Assembly (NCBI GenBank): GCA_030825115.1 | Contig: JAPJQL010000026.1 | Location: 1-54,279, forward strand | DNA length: 54,279 nt | From: Lachnospiraceae bacterium | Lineage (GTDB): Bacteria; Bacillota; Clostridia; Lachnospirales; Lachnospiraceae | Direction: 5' to 3' | Shown: in pieces, positions 39,353 to 46,413 of the stretch | How the letters are laid out: every line of letters starts with the position of its first letter | Position numbering within the stretch: the first letter of the stretch is position 1 | Translations under genes and position numbers: made by a program | The notes under the pieces: model-generated | The model's input: only the letters and a program-made list of their open reading frames with translations | What the model was told of the DNA's origin: nothing | The model's database searches: none

Positions 39353-40684
39353 CTATGGCTCCAGCCTTGCCACGTCCCTCGGAAACAGCGTCGTCTCCCG
39401 GACGTTCTGCTCATCCAAAAGCCGCATGGTCAGCCGTTCCAGACCGATTCCAAGACCGCCGTGGGGCGGCATCCCATACCGGAATATCATAAGATAATCC
39501 GAGATTTCATCCGGGTCCATGCCCCGCTTTTCCATCTTATCCAGGATCATCTGGTAATCATGGATCCTCTGACCCCCTGTCGTAATTTCGAGTCCTTTGA
39601 ACAGCAGATCGAAGCTCAGGGTAAAACGGGTATCTTCCGGGTCTTCCATCGCATAAAACGGACGTTTTTTGGTCGGATAATGCGTGACAAATACAAAATC
39701 ACTGCCATACTCTTCCTTGAAATACCTGCCGATCAGCACCTCTTCCGCCGGTTCCAGGTCAAAGGGGTTACGGATTTTCCGGTTATACTTCTCCGCCACC
39801 AGCTCCTTTGCCTTGTCAAACCGCACCTGTGGTATCCTGTCCACCGCCGGAAGAATCACGTCAAGCAGATCCAGCTCTTTTTTGTACTCCCGCCTCAAAA
39901 GTTCCATCGTATACTGCAAAAATCCAGTCTCCATCGCCATGATTTCGTCAAAACTCTCGATATAGCCCATCTCAAGATCCAGACTGACATACTCATTCAG
40001 ATGGCGGGTGGTGTTGTGCTTCTCCGCACGAAACACGGGGGCAGCCTCGAATACCCGGTCATAGACACCGACCATGATCTGCTTATAAAACTGGGGGCTC
40101 TGCCCCAGCTCCGCCTTCTTATTAAAATAGTCCAGCCTGAATACATTGGTGCCGCCCTCTGCGCCGCGGGATACGATCTTGGGGGTTCTGATCTCGGTAA
40201 ATCCCTGACCGTGCAAAAAGTCCCGAAAGCCCCGCACAATTCCCTCCTGAATCTTGAATTTGGCCCGCTCCCTCACATTTCGCAGGGAAACCGGACGGAG
40301 CGCCAGCTTTGTCTCCAGCGATGTGTTCATCTTCCATTTGTTGACTGCAATCGGCAGCGTTTCCGCCGGCTCCGACAAAACCCTGATTTTTTGCAGTCGG
40401 ATTTCAAATCCCTGCGGGGCGCGCGGTTCCAACGCTGCGACGCCGGTCACCTCCACGGCCGATTCCTCTTTAAGCTGTTTTAAATCCAGCGCGCCGGTCC
40501 CTTCCTCATATACACACTGTACCAGCCCTTCGGCGTTCCGCAGAATGACAAATGCCACCTCTCCCATCCTGCGGATGCTGTGCACGGCCCCATGCATCCG
40601 AATGGTCTTTCCTGCATGATCACCATCCAGGACTGCCCGGATTCCAATGACCTCTTTTTCTGCTGCTCCGGTTAAAAACTCCAT
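39353..40684 (-). CDS. aspS: archaeal-type (probably non-discriminating) aspartyl-tRNA synthetase
   Basis: A class IIb aminoacyl-tRNA synthetase that charges tRNA with aspartate. It has 443 residues, without the roughly 100-residue GAD insertion of bacterial AspRS, so it is the archaeal/short AspS2 type. The N-terminal OB fold (GAVHSIRRMGEVAFVILRNAEG) is followed by motif 1, motif 2 (VFRAEKHNTTRHLNEYVSLDLEMGY) and motif 3 (GGLGIGLERLTMRLL). The ATG at 40682-40684 has AAGGAG eight bases upstream; an in-frame GTG three codons earlier overlaps that site. Being in one operon with gatCAB, it most likely also makes Asp-tRNA(Asn) for amidation. A T-box leader controls the operon. Confidence 0.94.
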   Translation of the reverse strand: MEFLTGAAEKEVIGIRAVLDGDHAGKTIRMHGAVHSIRRMGEVAFVILRNAEGLVQCVYEEGTGALDLKQLKEESAVEVTGVAALEPRAPQGFEIRLQKIRVLSEPAETLPIAVNKWKMNTSLETKLALRPVSLRNVRERAKFKIQEGIVRGFRDFLHGQGFTEIRTPKIVSRGAEGGTNVFRLDYFNKKAELGQSPQFYKQIMVGVYDRVFEAAPVFRAEKHNTTRHLNEYVSLDLEMGYIESFDEIMAMETGFLQYTMELLRREYKKELDLLDVILPAVDRIPQVRFDKAKELVAEKYNRKIRNPFDLEPAEEVLIGRYFKEEYGSDFVFVTHYPTKKRPFYAMEDPEDTRFTLSFDLLFKGLEITTGGQRIHDYQMILDKMEKRGMDPDEISDYLMIFRYGMPPHGGLGIGLERLTMRLLDEQNVRETTLFPRDVARLEP

Positions 40685-40742
40685 GCGTTCCACTCCTTAC
40701 TAAAATAAACTGTGTTTCGATTCCGGCAGGAGTTTTAAAAAC

Positions 40743-41105
40743 AAAAAAGCCCCGTCCCGGAATACTGTTACATATTCCGGGACGGGGCATGGTCTCACCA
40801 TGTTCCCGCGGTACCACCCGCATTGAAGTTTCCTGTCTCCGGCACTGTGGCGCAGAACCAGAAAAACTTCCACTCTTGACACGTAACGTGGGTCAGACGG
40901 ATATCCCTACTTTACAGATGCCAGAAACCTGTGTTCTGCTCTGCCTGTTCGAAATACCAGCTCCGGAGTGTTCCCTTTCGCCGAGTCCTACGTGAGGGCG
41001 CTCTCAGTCGGTGACGCCTTCTTCCTGTCGAAGTCCTGCTGGCAAGAGTCTCCTTCACAGCCGTTTTCATGCGGTCCGCAAAATACTTTCCCGCACTAAA
41101 TTGGT
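40743..41105 (-). promoter_or_regulatory. T-box riboswitch of aspS-gatCAB
   Basis: The conserved T-box GGGTGGTACCGCGG is on the minus strand at 40819-40806. It is followed by an intrinsic terminator with a perfect 16-bp stem (40773-40788 with 40749-40764) and six U residues (40748-40743). About 280 bases upstream form stem I and linker regions. Uncharged tRNA pairing at the T-box would prevent the terminator. The specifier codon is uncertain: aligned with the tyrS leader, the key position at 40970-40968 reads CAC, with AAC (Asn) overlapping one step earlier at 40972-40970. Confidence 0.93.
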
Positions 41106-41108
41106 ATT

Positions 41109-41137
41109 ATGATAGCATAACCATTTTCCCATTGCAA
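41109..41137 (-). promoter_or_regulatory. promoter of aspS-gatCAB operon
   Basis: Minus strand TTGCAA (41132-41137), 17-base spacer, TATCAT (41109-41114), just upstream of the T-box leader. Confidence 0.65.
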
Positions 41138-41178
41138 TACTTATTTTTTACAAACATTCGAAAATTCCGGCTTTATGA

Positions 41179-41207
41179 TTGACTTTCTTTGACAAAGGCG
41201 GTAGAAT
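41179..41207 (+). promoter_or_regulatory. promoter of second MATE gene
   Basis: Plus strand TTGACT (41179-41184), 17-base spacer, TAGAAT (41202-41207). Confidence 0.7.
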
Positions 41208-41208
41208 G

Positions 41209-41222
41209 GTTAGCACGCTAAC
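41209..41222. promoter_or_regulatory. SlyA/MarR-like operator
   Basis: GTTAGC-AC-GCTAAC is a perfect inverted repeat whose core TTAGCACGCTAA differs by one base from the SlyA consensus TTAGCAAGCTAA. It overlaps the predicted transcription start of the MATE gene. No marR-like gene is next to it. Confidence 0.65.
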
Positions 41223-41247
41223 TACTAGATAGAGGAGGTCTTTTTTT

Positions 41248-42618
41248 ATGCCCGAAATTACAAAACCGGCTGAAAACAAAATGGGAACCATGCCCATCAA
41301 CCGATTGCTGATAACCATGTCACTGCCCATGATCATATCCATGCTGGTGCAGGCAATGTACAATATCATCGACAGTGTGTTCGTCGCCCAGATCGGCGAG
41401 GAGGCGCTCGCTGCCGTATCTATGGCATTTCCAATCCAGAATCTCATGATCGCGGTTTCCGCCGGTACTTGCGTCGGCGTCAACGCGCTTCTCTCCCGCT
41501 CCCTTGGGGAAGGGAAGCCCCGGGATGCCCAGCTCACCGCAGTCAACGGCATCTTCCTGGCATTTCTGGGAGCCCTTGCCTTTGCCCTGTTTGGCATCTT
41601 CGGTTCCCGGATTTATTTTGAGAGCCAGACGAGCGACCCTCTGATCATCGAGCAGGGAGTCCAGTATCTTCAGATCTGTACGATATTAAGCATCGGCATC
41701 TTCATGGAGATGACGCTGGAACGTATCCTCCAGTCCACCGGACGCACAATATACAATATGTATTCCCAGGGTGTGGGTGCCATCACGAACATCATCCTGG
41801 ACCCGATCATGATTTTTGGCCTGCTCGGTTTTCCGGCCCTGGGTATCCGGGGCGCAGCTCTCGCAACGGTGATCGGACAGATTCTGGCGGCATTTTTGTC
41901 CCTGCTCTTCAATCTGAAAAAGAATGAAGATGTCAGTATCGACATGCGTGGATTCCGGCCGGATGGGCGAATCATCAAAATCATCTATGAAGTGGGCGTT
42001 CCTTCCATCATCATGCAGTCCATCGCCTCTGTCATGACCTACGGAATGAACCTGATCCTGATCTCGTTCTCCGCGACGGCCGTCACTGTCTTTGGAGTGT
42101 ACTTCAAGCTGCAGAGCTTCATCTTCATGCCGATCTTTGGTCTGAACAACGGAATGATTCCGATCGTCGCCTACAACTATGGGGCGAAAAACCGGAAGCG
42201 GATCATGGCCACGACGCGGCTCAGCATCTATATTGCCGTGGGCATTATGCTGGTCGGGCTTGCCATCTTCCAGCTGTTCCCGGCACAGCTTCTGCAGATG
42301 TTCAATGCATCCGAGCATATGCTGGAAGTCGGCGTTCCCGCACTGCGCCTGATCAGCTTAAGCTTCATCTTTGCCGGATACGCCATCATCGTCAGCTCCG
42401 TATTCCAGGCGCTGGGCAACGGCGTCTACAGCCTGATCGTCTCCGTCATCCGTCAGATGGTCTGCATCCTGCCTGCGGCGTATTTCTTTGCCAACAGCTT
42501 TGGCCTGCACGCTGTCTGGTATGCGTTTCCGCTGTCAGAGATTGTGTCGGTCATCCTGAGTACGGTTCTGTTCAAACGGATCTATGATAAAAAGATCAAG
42601 GTGCTGGGACAGAGCTGA
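41248..42618 (+). CDS. MATE family efflux transporter
   Basis: A second MATE exporter, 456 residues and 12 helices. N-terminal half: NRLLITMSLPMIISMLVQAMYNIIDSVFVAQIGEEAL and AGTCVGVNALLSRSLGEGK. Second half: GVPSIIMQSIASVMTYGMNLIL and GLNNGMIPIVAYNYGAKNRKR. This arrangement is typical of the MepA-like branch, whose genes are often under MarR-family repressors. That fits the SlyA-like palindrome at its promoter. The ATG at 41248 follows AGGAGG. It is only distantly similar to the MATE protein at 11039-12427. Substrate unknown. Directly after the stop is a short 11-bp tandem repeat (GAAAGCTGGGG) without obvious meaning. Confidence 0.93.
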   Translation: MPEITKPAENKMGTMPINRLLITMSLPMIISMLVQAMYNIIDSVFVAQIGEEALAAVSMAFPIQNLMIAVSAGTCVGVNALLSRSLGEGKPRDAQLTAVNGIFLAFLGALAFALFGIFGSRIYFESQTSDPLIIEQGVQYLQICTILSIGIFMEMTLERILQSTGRTIYNMYSQGVGAITNIILDPIMIFGLLGFPALGIRGAALATVIGQILAAFLSLLFNLKKNEDVSIDMRGFRPDGRIIKIIYEVGVPSIIMQSIASVMTYGMNLILISFSATAVTVFGVYFKLQSFIFMPIFGLNNGMIPIVAYNYGAKNRKRIMATTRLSIYIAVGIMLVGLAIFQLFPAQLLQMFNASEHMLEVGVPALRLISLSFIFAGYAIIVSSVFQALGNGVYSLIVSVIRQMVCILPAAYFFANSFGLHAVWYAFPLSEIVSVILSTVLFKRIYDKKIKVLGQS

Positions 42619-42667
42619 AAAAGAGCTGGAGAAAGCTGGGGAAAGCTGGGGAAAGTGATAATTTTTC

Positions 42668-42696
42668 TTGACAACGGACATGCTTTCCGTTAGGAT
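42668..42696 (+). promoter_or_regulatory. promoter before mntP with palindromic spacer
   Basis: TTGACA (42668-42673), a 17-base spacer, TAGGAT (42691-42696). The spacer is bounded by the inverted repeat AACGGA/TCCGTT (42673-42678 and 42686-42691), a possible regulator site. Confidence 0.6.
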
Positions 42697-42698
42697 GG

Positions 42699-42737
42699 GA
42701 CTTATCTGTAGTTTTGGCTACAGATAGGTCTTTTTTT
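42699..42737 (+). terminator. hairpin with U-run immediately after mntP promoter
   Basis: A 13-bp stem with one G-T pair (42699-42711 with 42718-42730), loop TTTTGG, then seven T. As it starts at the predicted transcription start, it either terminates read-through from the MATE gene or attenuates mntP. Confidence 0.75.
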
Positions 42738-42780
42738 ATGCTCCCCGCATATACTGATACACTTGGAGGAGGAAAATCAC

Positions 42781-43338
42781 ATGTCTTTATTGGAATTATT
42801 TATCATCGCGGTAGGGCTGTCTATGGATGCTTTTGCCGTATCCATCTGCAAGGGGCTGTCCATGTGCAGGATGAGCTGGAAGAATGCCGCCATCGTCGGT
42901 CTGTATTTTGGCGGTTTCCAGGCCATCATGCCGGCCTTCGGCTATCTGCTGGGCTCCCAGTTCAAAGATGCCATCGTAAATATTGACCACTGGATCGCCT
43001 TTATTTTGCTGTCCATCATCGGCATCAATATGATCCGCGAGGCGTTAAACGACGAAGAGGAAAGCTGTGACGCTTCCCTCGATTTTGTCAATATGCTGAT
43101 CCTTGCCATCGCAACCAGTATCGATGCCCTTGCGGTTGGAGTGACCTTTGCATTCCTTCAGGTTTCCATTGTGCCTGCAGTATCCTTTATCGGCGTGACT
43201 ACCTTTGCACTCTCTGTCGCAGGCGTCAAGGCAGGCAATGTGTTTGGCTGCCGTTATAAAGCAAAGGCAGAATTTGCAGGCGGACTGATCCTGGTGCTGA
43301 TGGGGATCAAGATTCTGGTGGAACATTTATTTTTCTGA
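42781..43338 (+). CDS. mntP: manganese efflux pump MntP
   Basis: A small six-helix exporter (185 residues) that removes excess Mn2+. It is built from two inverted three-helix repeats with conserved Asp. The first repeat has FIIAVGLSMDAFAVSICKGL and the second has LILAIATSIDALAVGVTFAF, the S-x-D-A motif pair diagnostic of MntP/DUF204. The middle loop holds an acidic stretch (NDEEES). The ATG at 42781 is eight bases after GGAGGAGG; a TTG at 42763 is not needed. No yybP-ykoY manganese riboswitch could be recognised upstream; instead there is a promoter followed at once by a terminator-like hairpin. Its 3' end overlaps the converging gene by 12 bases. Confidence 0.93.
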   Translation: MSLLELFIIAVGLSMDAFAVSICKGLSMCRMSWKNAAIVGLYFGGFQAIMPAFGYLLGSQFKDAIVNIDHWIAFILLSIIGINMIREALNDEEESCDASLDFVNMLILAIATSIDALAVGVTFAFLQVSIVPAVSFIGVTTFALSVAGVKAGNVFGCRYKAKAEFAGGLILVLMGIKILVEHLFF

Positions 43339-43995
43339 AATATCGGTGTCCGGTGCAAACAATACGATCTTGGTCGCCTGATTGTTCTCATCTGACCAGA
43401 TTAAGCAGGTACTTCCCTCTGTAATGCTGTCCAGATACACCATCTGACGGGTCAGGTACGGCAGGATCGTACAGTCGGACGGAGCAAGGTATGTGTTGCC
43501 GTTGCTTCCGGTGATGCTCACAGAACCGTCCGCCAGCTTCTCGGCCGCAGTCACCCGCATATATTCCGGCACCTTGAAATCAGCCGGAGCATTGCAGATC
43601 ACCATCTTGCCATTCGCAACCGGCGGCAGGCTCATCGTCATCGCCGGTCCCAGATAGGCATAGATAAAGTCGCCCTCTTTTAAATCGCCAAGCGCCACCG
43701 GAAACCCGTTGACAGCATCCAGCACACGGCTGTAATCCGGGGATATGGTGATCGCCATCTCTCCCATCGCAGACTGCGCAGAAAGATTGTCGATATAAAT
43801 CCGGTCCTCCGTCACCTTCAACACAGGTCCCCATACTCCTACAAATTCCGGTGCCACATTCTGTTCCTCCTGAGACAATGCCTGCTGTGACTCTCCTGCC
43901 GTAATGACTGCGCCCGATGCGGACAATACGCCTCCGGCTGCCAGCAGTGCCACGCAGCATCCTGCTGCAATAAGCTGTTTCATATTCTTTCTCAT
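43327..43995 (-). CDS. hypothetical secreted protein
   Basis: A protein of 222 residues. An N-terminal signal peptide (KQLIAAGCCVALLAAGGVLSASG) is followed by a linker and a compact, strand-rich domain: VWGPVLKVTEDRIYIDNL, YSRVLDAVNGFPVALGDLKEGDFIYAYLG, then ADGSVSITGSNGNTYLAPSD. The pattern of short strands with a DLKEGDxIYAY segment suggests an OB-like or DUF5666-like fold. I do not recognise a named family. The ATG at 43995 has AAGGAG. An extended -10 (TG-c-TATACT, minus strand, at 44025-44030) is a likely promoter. It converges on mntP with a 12-base overlap. Function unknown. Confidence 0.75.
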   Translation of the reverse strand: MRKNMKQLIAAGCCVALLAAGGVLSASGAVITAGESQQALSQEEQNVAPEFVGVWGPVLKVTEDRIYIDNLSAQSAMGEMAITISPDYSRVLDAVNGFPVALGDLKEGDFIYAYLGPAMTMSLPPVANGKMVICNAPADFKVPEYMRVTAAEKLADGSVSITGSNGNTYLAPSDCTILPYLTRQMVYLDSITEGSTCLIWSDENNQATKIVLFAPDTDISEK

Positions 43996-44092
43996 GGTTT
44001 TATCTCCTTTATCTTACTGGTTACAGTATAGCAGACTTTTTCGGAAATAACATTGAATTTACCATAAGAATCTCTTACGAAAAAGGGACTGT

Positions 44093-45319
44093 TTATTTTA
44101 CCAGAACCTTCATAAAATTCTTCTTTCCGCGCTTTACAACCACGCCGTCACCGGCAAGCTGTTCCTTTGTGAAGACTGCTTTGATATCTTTCACCTGCAC
44201 ACCGTCCACAGACACGCCGCCCTGCTCCACATTTCTTCTTGCCTCGGAGCGGGATGGGGCCAGACCGGACTTCTGAAGGATTGCAAGGATATCAATCGCT
44301 CCATCGGTAAAGTCCTCTTCTGTCAGTTCATGAGCCGGCATATTCTCAGAGTTACCTGCACCGGAGAACAGGGCGCGGGAAGCCTCTTTCGCTTTTTCAG
44401 CCTCTTCTTCGTTGTGTACCAGCTTGGTCAGCTCATAAGCCAGAATTTCTTTCGCGGTATTTAACTGGCTGCCTTCCCACTGATCCATCTCGTTAATCTG
44501 CTCAATCGGAAGGAATGTCAGCATCCGCAGGCATTTCAATACGTCTGCATCCGCGATGTTTCTCCAGTACTGGTAGAACTCAAACGGGCTGGTCTTGTTC
44601 GGGTCTAACCACACTGCGCCGGACTGGGTCTTGCCCATCTTTTTCCCTTCGGAATTGAGCAGAAGAGTGATCGTCATGGCATGGGCATCCTTGCCCAGTT
44701 TCCTGCGGATCAGCTCCGTGCCGCCCAGCATATTGCTCCACTGGTCATCACCGCCAAACTGCATATTGCAGCCGTATCTCTGGTATAATGCGTAAAAGTC
44801 GTAGCTCTGCATGATCATATAATTGAACTCTAAAAAGCTCAGACCTTTTTCCATTCTCTGCTTGTAACATTCTGCACGCAGCATGTTGTTGACAGAAAAG
44901 CAGGAGCCAACTTCGCGCAGAAGCTCCACATAGTTCAAATCAAGCAGCCACTCTGCATTGTTGACCATCAGCGCCTTACCTTCTGAAAAATCGATAAACT
45001 TGCTCATCTGCTCCTTAAAGCAGTCGCAGTTGTGCTGAATCGTCTCCACCGTCATCATCTGACGCATATCAGACCGTCCTGACGGGTCGCCGATCATGCC
45101 GGTCCCGCCTCCCAGCAGGGCAATCGGCTTGTTTCCCGCCATCTGCAGGCGTTTCATCAGGCACAGAGCCATAAAATGCCCTACATGCAGGCTGTCCGCA
45201 GTCGGGTCAAAACCAATATAAAATGTCGCCTCCCCTGCGTCAATCATCTTCTTAATCTCTTCTTCGTTTGTCACCTGGGCAATCAGGCCGCGGGCAACCA
45301 GTTCTTCGTAACAGGTCAT
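44093..45319 (-). CDS. tyrS: tyrosyl-tRNA synthetase
   Basis: A class Ic synthetase that charges tRNA(Tyr), 408 residues. The HIGH-like motif is in DSLHVGHFMALCLMKRL near residue 45. FGGDDQWSNMLGG (tyrosine/tRNA region) and the KMSKS-like loop KKMGKTQSGAVWL near residue 230 identify TyrRS. The C-terminal S4-like domain has SRSEARRNVEQGGVSVDG. The start is the ATG at 45317-45319 with AAAGGAG. It is regulated by a T-box leader carrying a Tyr (UAC) specifier. Confidence 0.97.
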   Translation of the reverse strand: MTCYEELVARGLIAQVTNEEEIKKMIDAGEATFYIGFDPTADSLHVGHFMALCLMKRLQMAGNKPIALLGGGTGMIGDPSGRSDMRQMMTVETIQHNCDCFKEQMSKFIDFSEGKALMVNNAEWLLDLNYVELLREVGSCFSVNNMLRAECYKQRMEKGLSFLEFNYMIMQSYDFYALYQRYGCNMQFGGDDQWSNMLGGTELIRRKLGKDAHAMTITLLLNSEGKKMGKTQSGAVWLDPNKTSPFEFYQYWRNIADADVLKCLRMLTFLPIEQINEMDQWEGSQLNTAKEILAYELTKLVHNEEEAEKAKEASRALFSGAGNSENMPAHELTEEDFTDGAIDILAILQKSGLAPSRSEARRNVEQGGVSVDGVQVKDIKAVFTKEQLAGDGVVVKRGKKNFMKVLVK

Positions 45320-45391
45320 CTTTTCTTTCTCCTTTCGTCTTGCATCCATTGGGATCATTCATTTGATTCATCGGACGAATTTTTATGAATC

Positions 45392-45715
45392 AAAAAAACC
45401 CCGCCCCTTTGATTCAAAAGGACGAGGTATCGCTCGTGTTACCACCTTAAGTTTATAAACAGCTTACGCTGCCTACCTTATCGAGCACCATGCCGCACAG
45501 GCAGGATGTTCTAGCACGATAACGGGTGCAGGGCTCCGTCACAGCCTACTTGGTTCCCGGTTCTATCTCTCCGGTCCTGTTCGGTGTGAAGCTCAAAGAT
45601 GTATTCACAGTCCGCTTTCCACGCGCCTCTCATCTTCCGGCTGCTTTCTGTGTGGCGTTACGTGCTGCTACTTGTTCTTCTCAACGCTGATTCTCTTAAT
45701 ATAATTGTTCCGATA
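45392..45715 (-). promoter_or_regulatory. T-box riboswitch of tyrS (UAC specifier)
   Basis: T-box sequence AAGGTGGTAACACGAGC is on the minus strand at 45448-45432. The terminator hairpin uses arms 45415-45427 and 45399-45411 (13 bp including three G-U pairs) and seven U residues at 45398-45392. Stem I has AGTA on the 5' side (near 45671) and GAA-TAC-A on the 3' side (near 45605-45600), so the specifier is the tyrosine codon UAC. Confidence 0.95.
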
Positions 45716-45721
45716 TGCCAC

Positions 45722-45750
45722 ATTATATACGGTGGGGGAAGGTTTGTCAA
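45722..45750 (-). promoter_or_regulatory. promoter of tyrS
   Basis: Consensus minus-strand promoter: TTGACA (45745-45750), 17-base spacer, TATAAT (45722-45727), just upstream of the T-box leader. Confidence 0.88.
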
Positions 45751-45778
45751 GTAAGAAAAAACACGTTATGACGGCTTA

Positions 45779-46327
45779 TTATAACGGCTTCGCTCTTTTT
45801 CTCCACTCCTCTTCCGAAATACAGGAAAAATGTTCGGTTATCACCGCATGGATCAGCGGCCAGGGTTTGTCCTTTTCTGTGTGATGATACCGGAATCCGC
45901 ATTTTTCCTGAACTCTGGCTGATTTTTGGTTTCCCTCGAAATAGCCGCACCAGATTCTTTTCAGCCCCAAATCTTCAAAACCATAGCGCAAAAGTTCTTC
46001 CAGCGCCTCCGGAATCAGTCCCCTGCCCCAATAGTCCTGTGCAATCCAATAACCAATTTCAGCTTCATCCACGTCAATCGCAAGGCTGCTCTTATTTCCG
46101 AATTTTAAACCGGCGCTTCCTGCCGGTTCCATTGTTTCTTTCAGCACAACCGCAAAGGCCCCCTCATCAGACAGTACACTCTCAATGATTTTTTGGCTCT
46201 CCTCCACACTGGTATGGGGCGGCCAGCCTGCGGCGGGACCCACTTCAGGATTCTTCGCGTACTTGTACAGGCTTTCTGCGTCTTCCGCGCTCCAGGGGCG
46301 CAGGATCAGCCGTTTTGTTTCAAGCAT
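45779..46327 (-). CDS. GNAT family N-acetyltransferase (RimJ/RimL type)
   Basis: A cytoplasmic acetyl-CoA-dependent acetyltransferase of 182 residues. The start LETKRLILRPWSAEDAESLYKYAKNPEV is the classical RimJ/RimL/SpeG-like N-terminus. IGYWIAQDYWGRGLIPEALEELLRYGF contains the acetyl-CoA loop (Q-x-x-W-G-R-G). RIWCGYFEGNQKSARVQEKCGF is the usual C-terminal motif. The ATG at 46325-46327 follows AAGGAGG. The acetyl acceptor (ribosomal protein, antibiotic or small metabolite) is not evident. Single gene between tyrS and the coiled-coil gene. Confidence 0.9.
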   Translation of the reverse strand: MLETKRLILRPWSAEDAESLYKYAKNPEVGPAAGWPPHTSVEESQKIIESVLSDEGAFAVVLKETMEPAGSAGLKFGNKSSLAIDVDEAEIGYWIAQDYWGRGLIPEALEELLRYGFEDLGLKRIWCGYFEGNQKSARVQEKCGFRYHHTEKDKPWPLIHAVITEHFSCISEEEWRKRAKPL

Positions 46328-46413
46328 ACACTCCCTCCTTCTGTATTTTAATTCTGTCATTACAACGGCTCAGAGGGGCGGATGCAATAGAAACTGCAAA
46401 CTCACACGGACGG

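Noticed and set aside
39221..40483. 420-codon plus-strand frame opposite aspS
   Set aside because: Antisense shadow of a synthetase gene with clear motifs; no start signals.
42630..42656. Short GAAAGCTGGGG tandem repeat after the MATE stop
   Set aside because: Only about two copies, no structure or sequence feature linked to it; probably slippage.
42619..42780. yybP-ykoY manganese riboswitch before mntP
   Set aside because: The leader is too short and lacks the conserved loops; only a promoter and a simple hairpin are seen.
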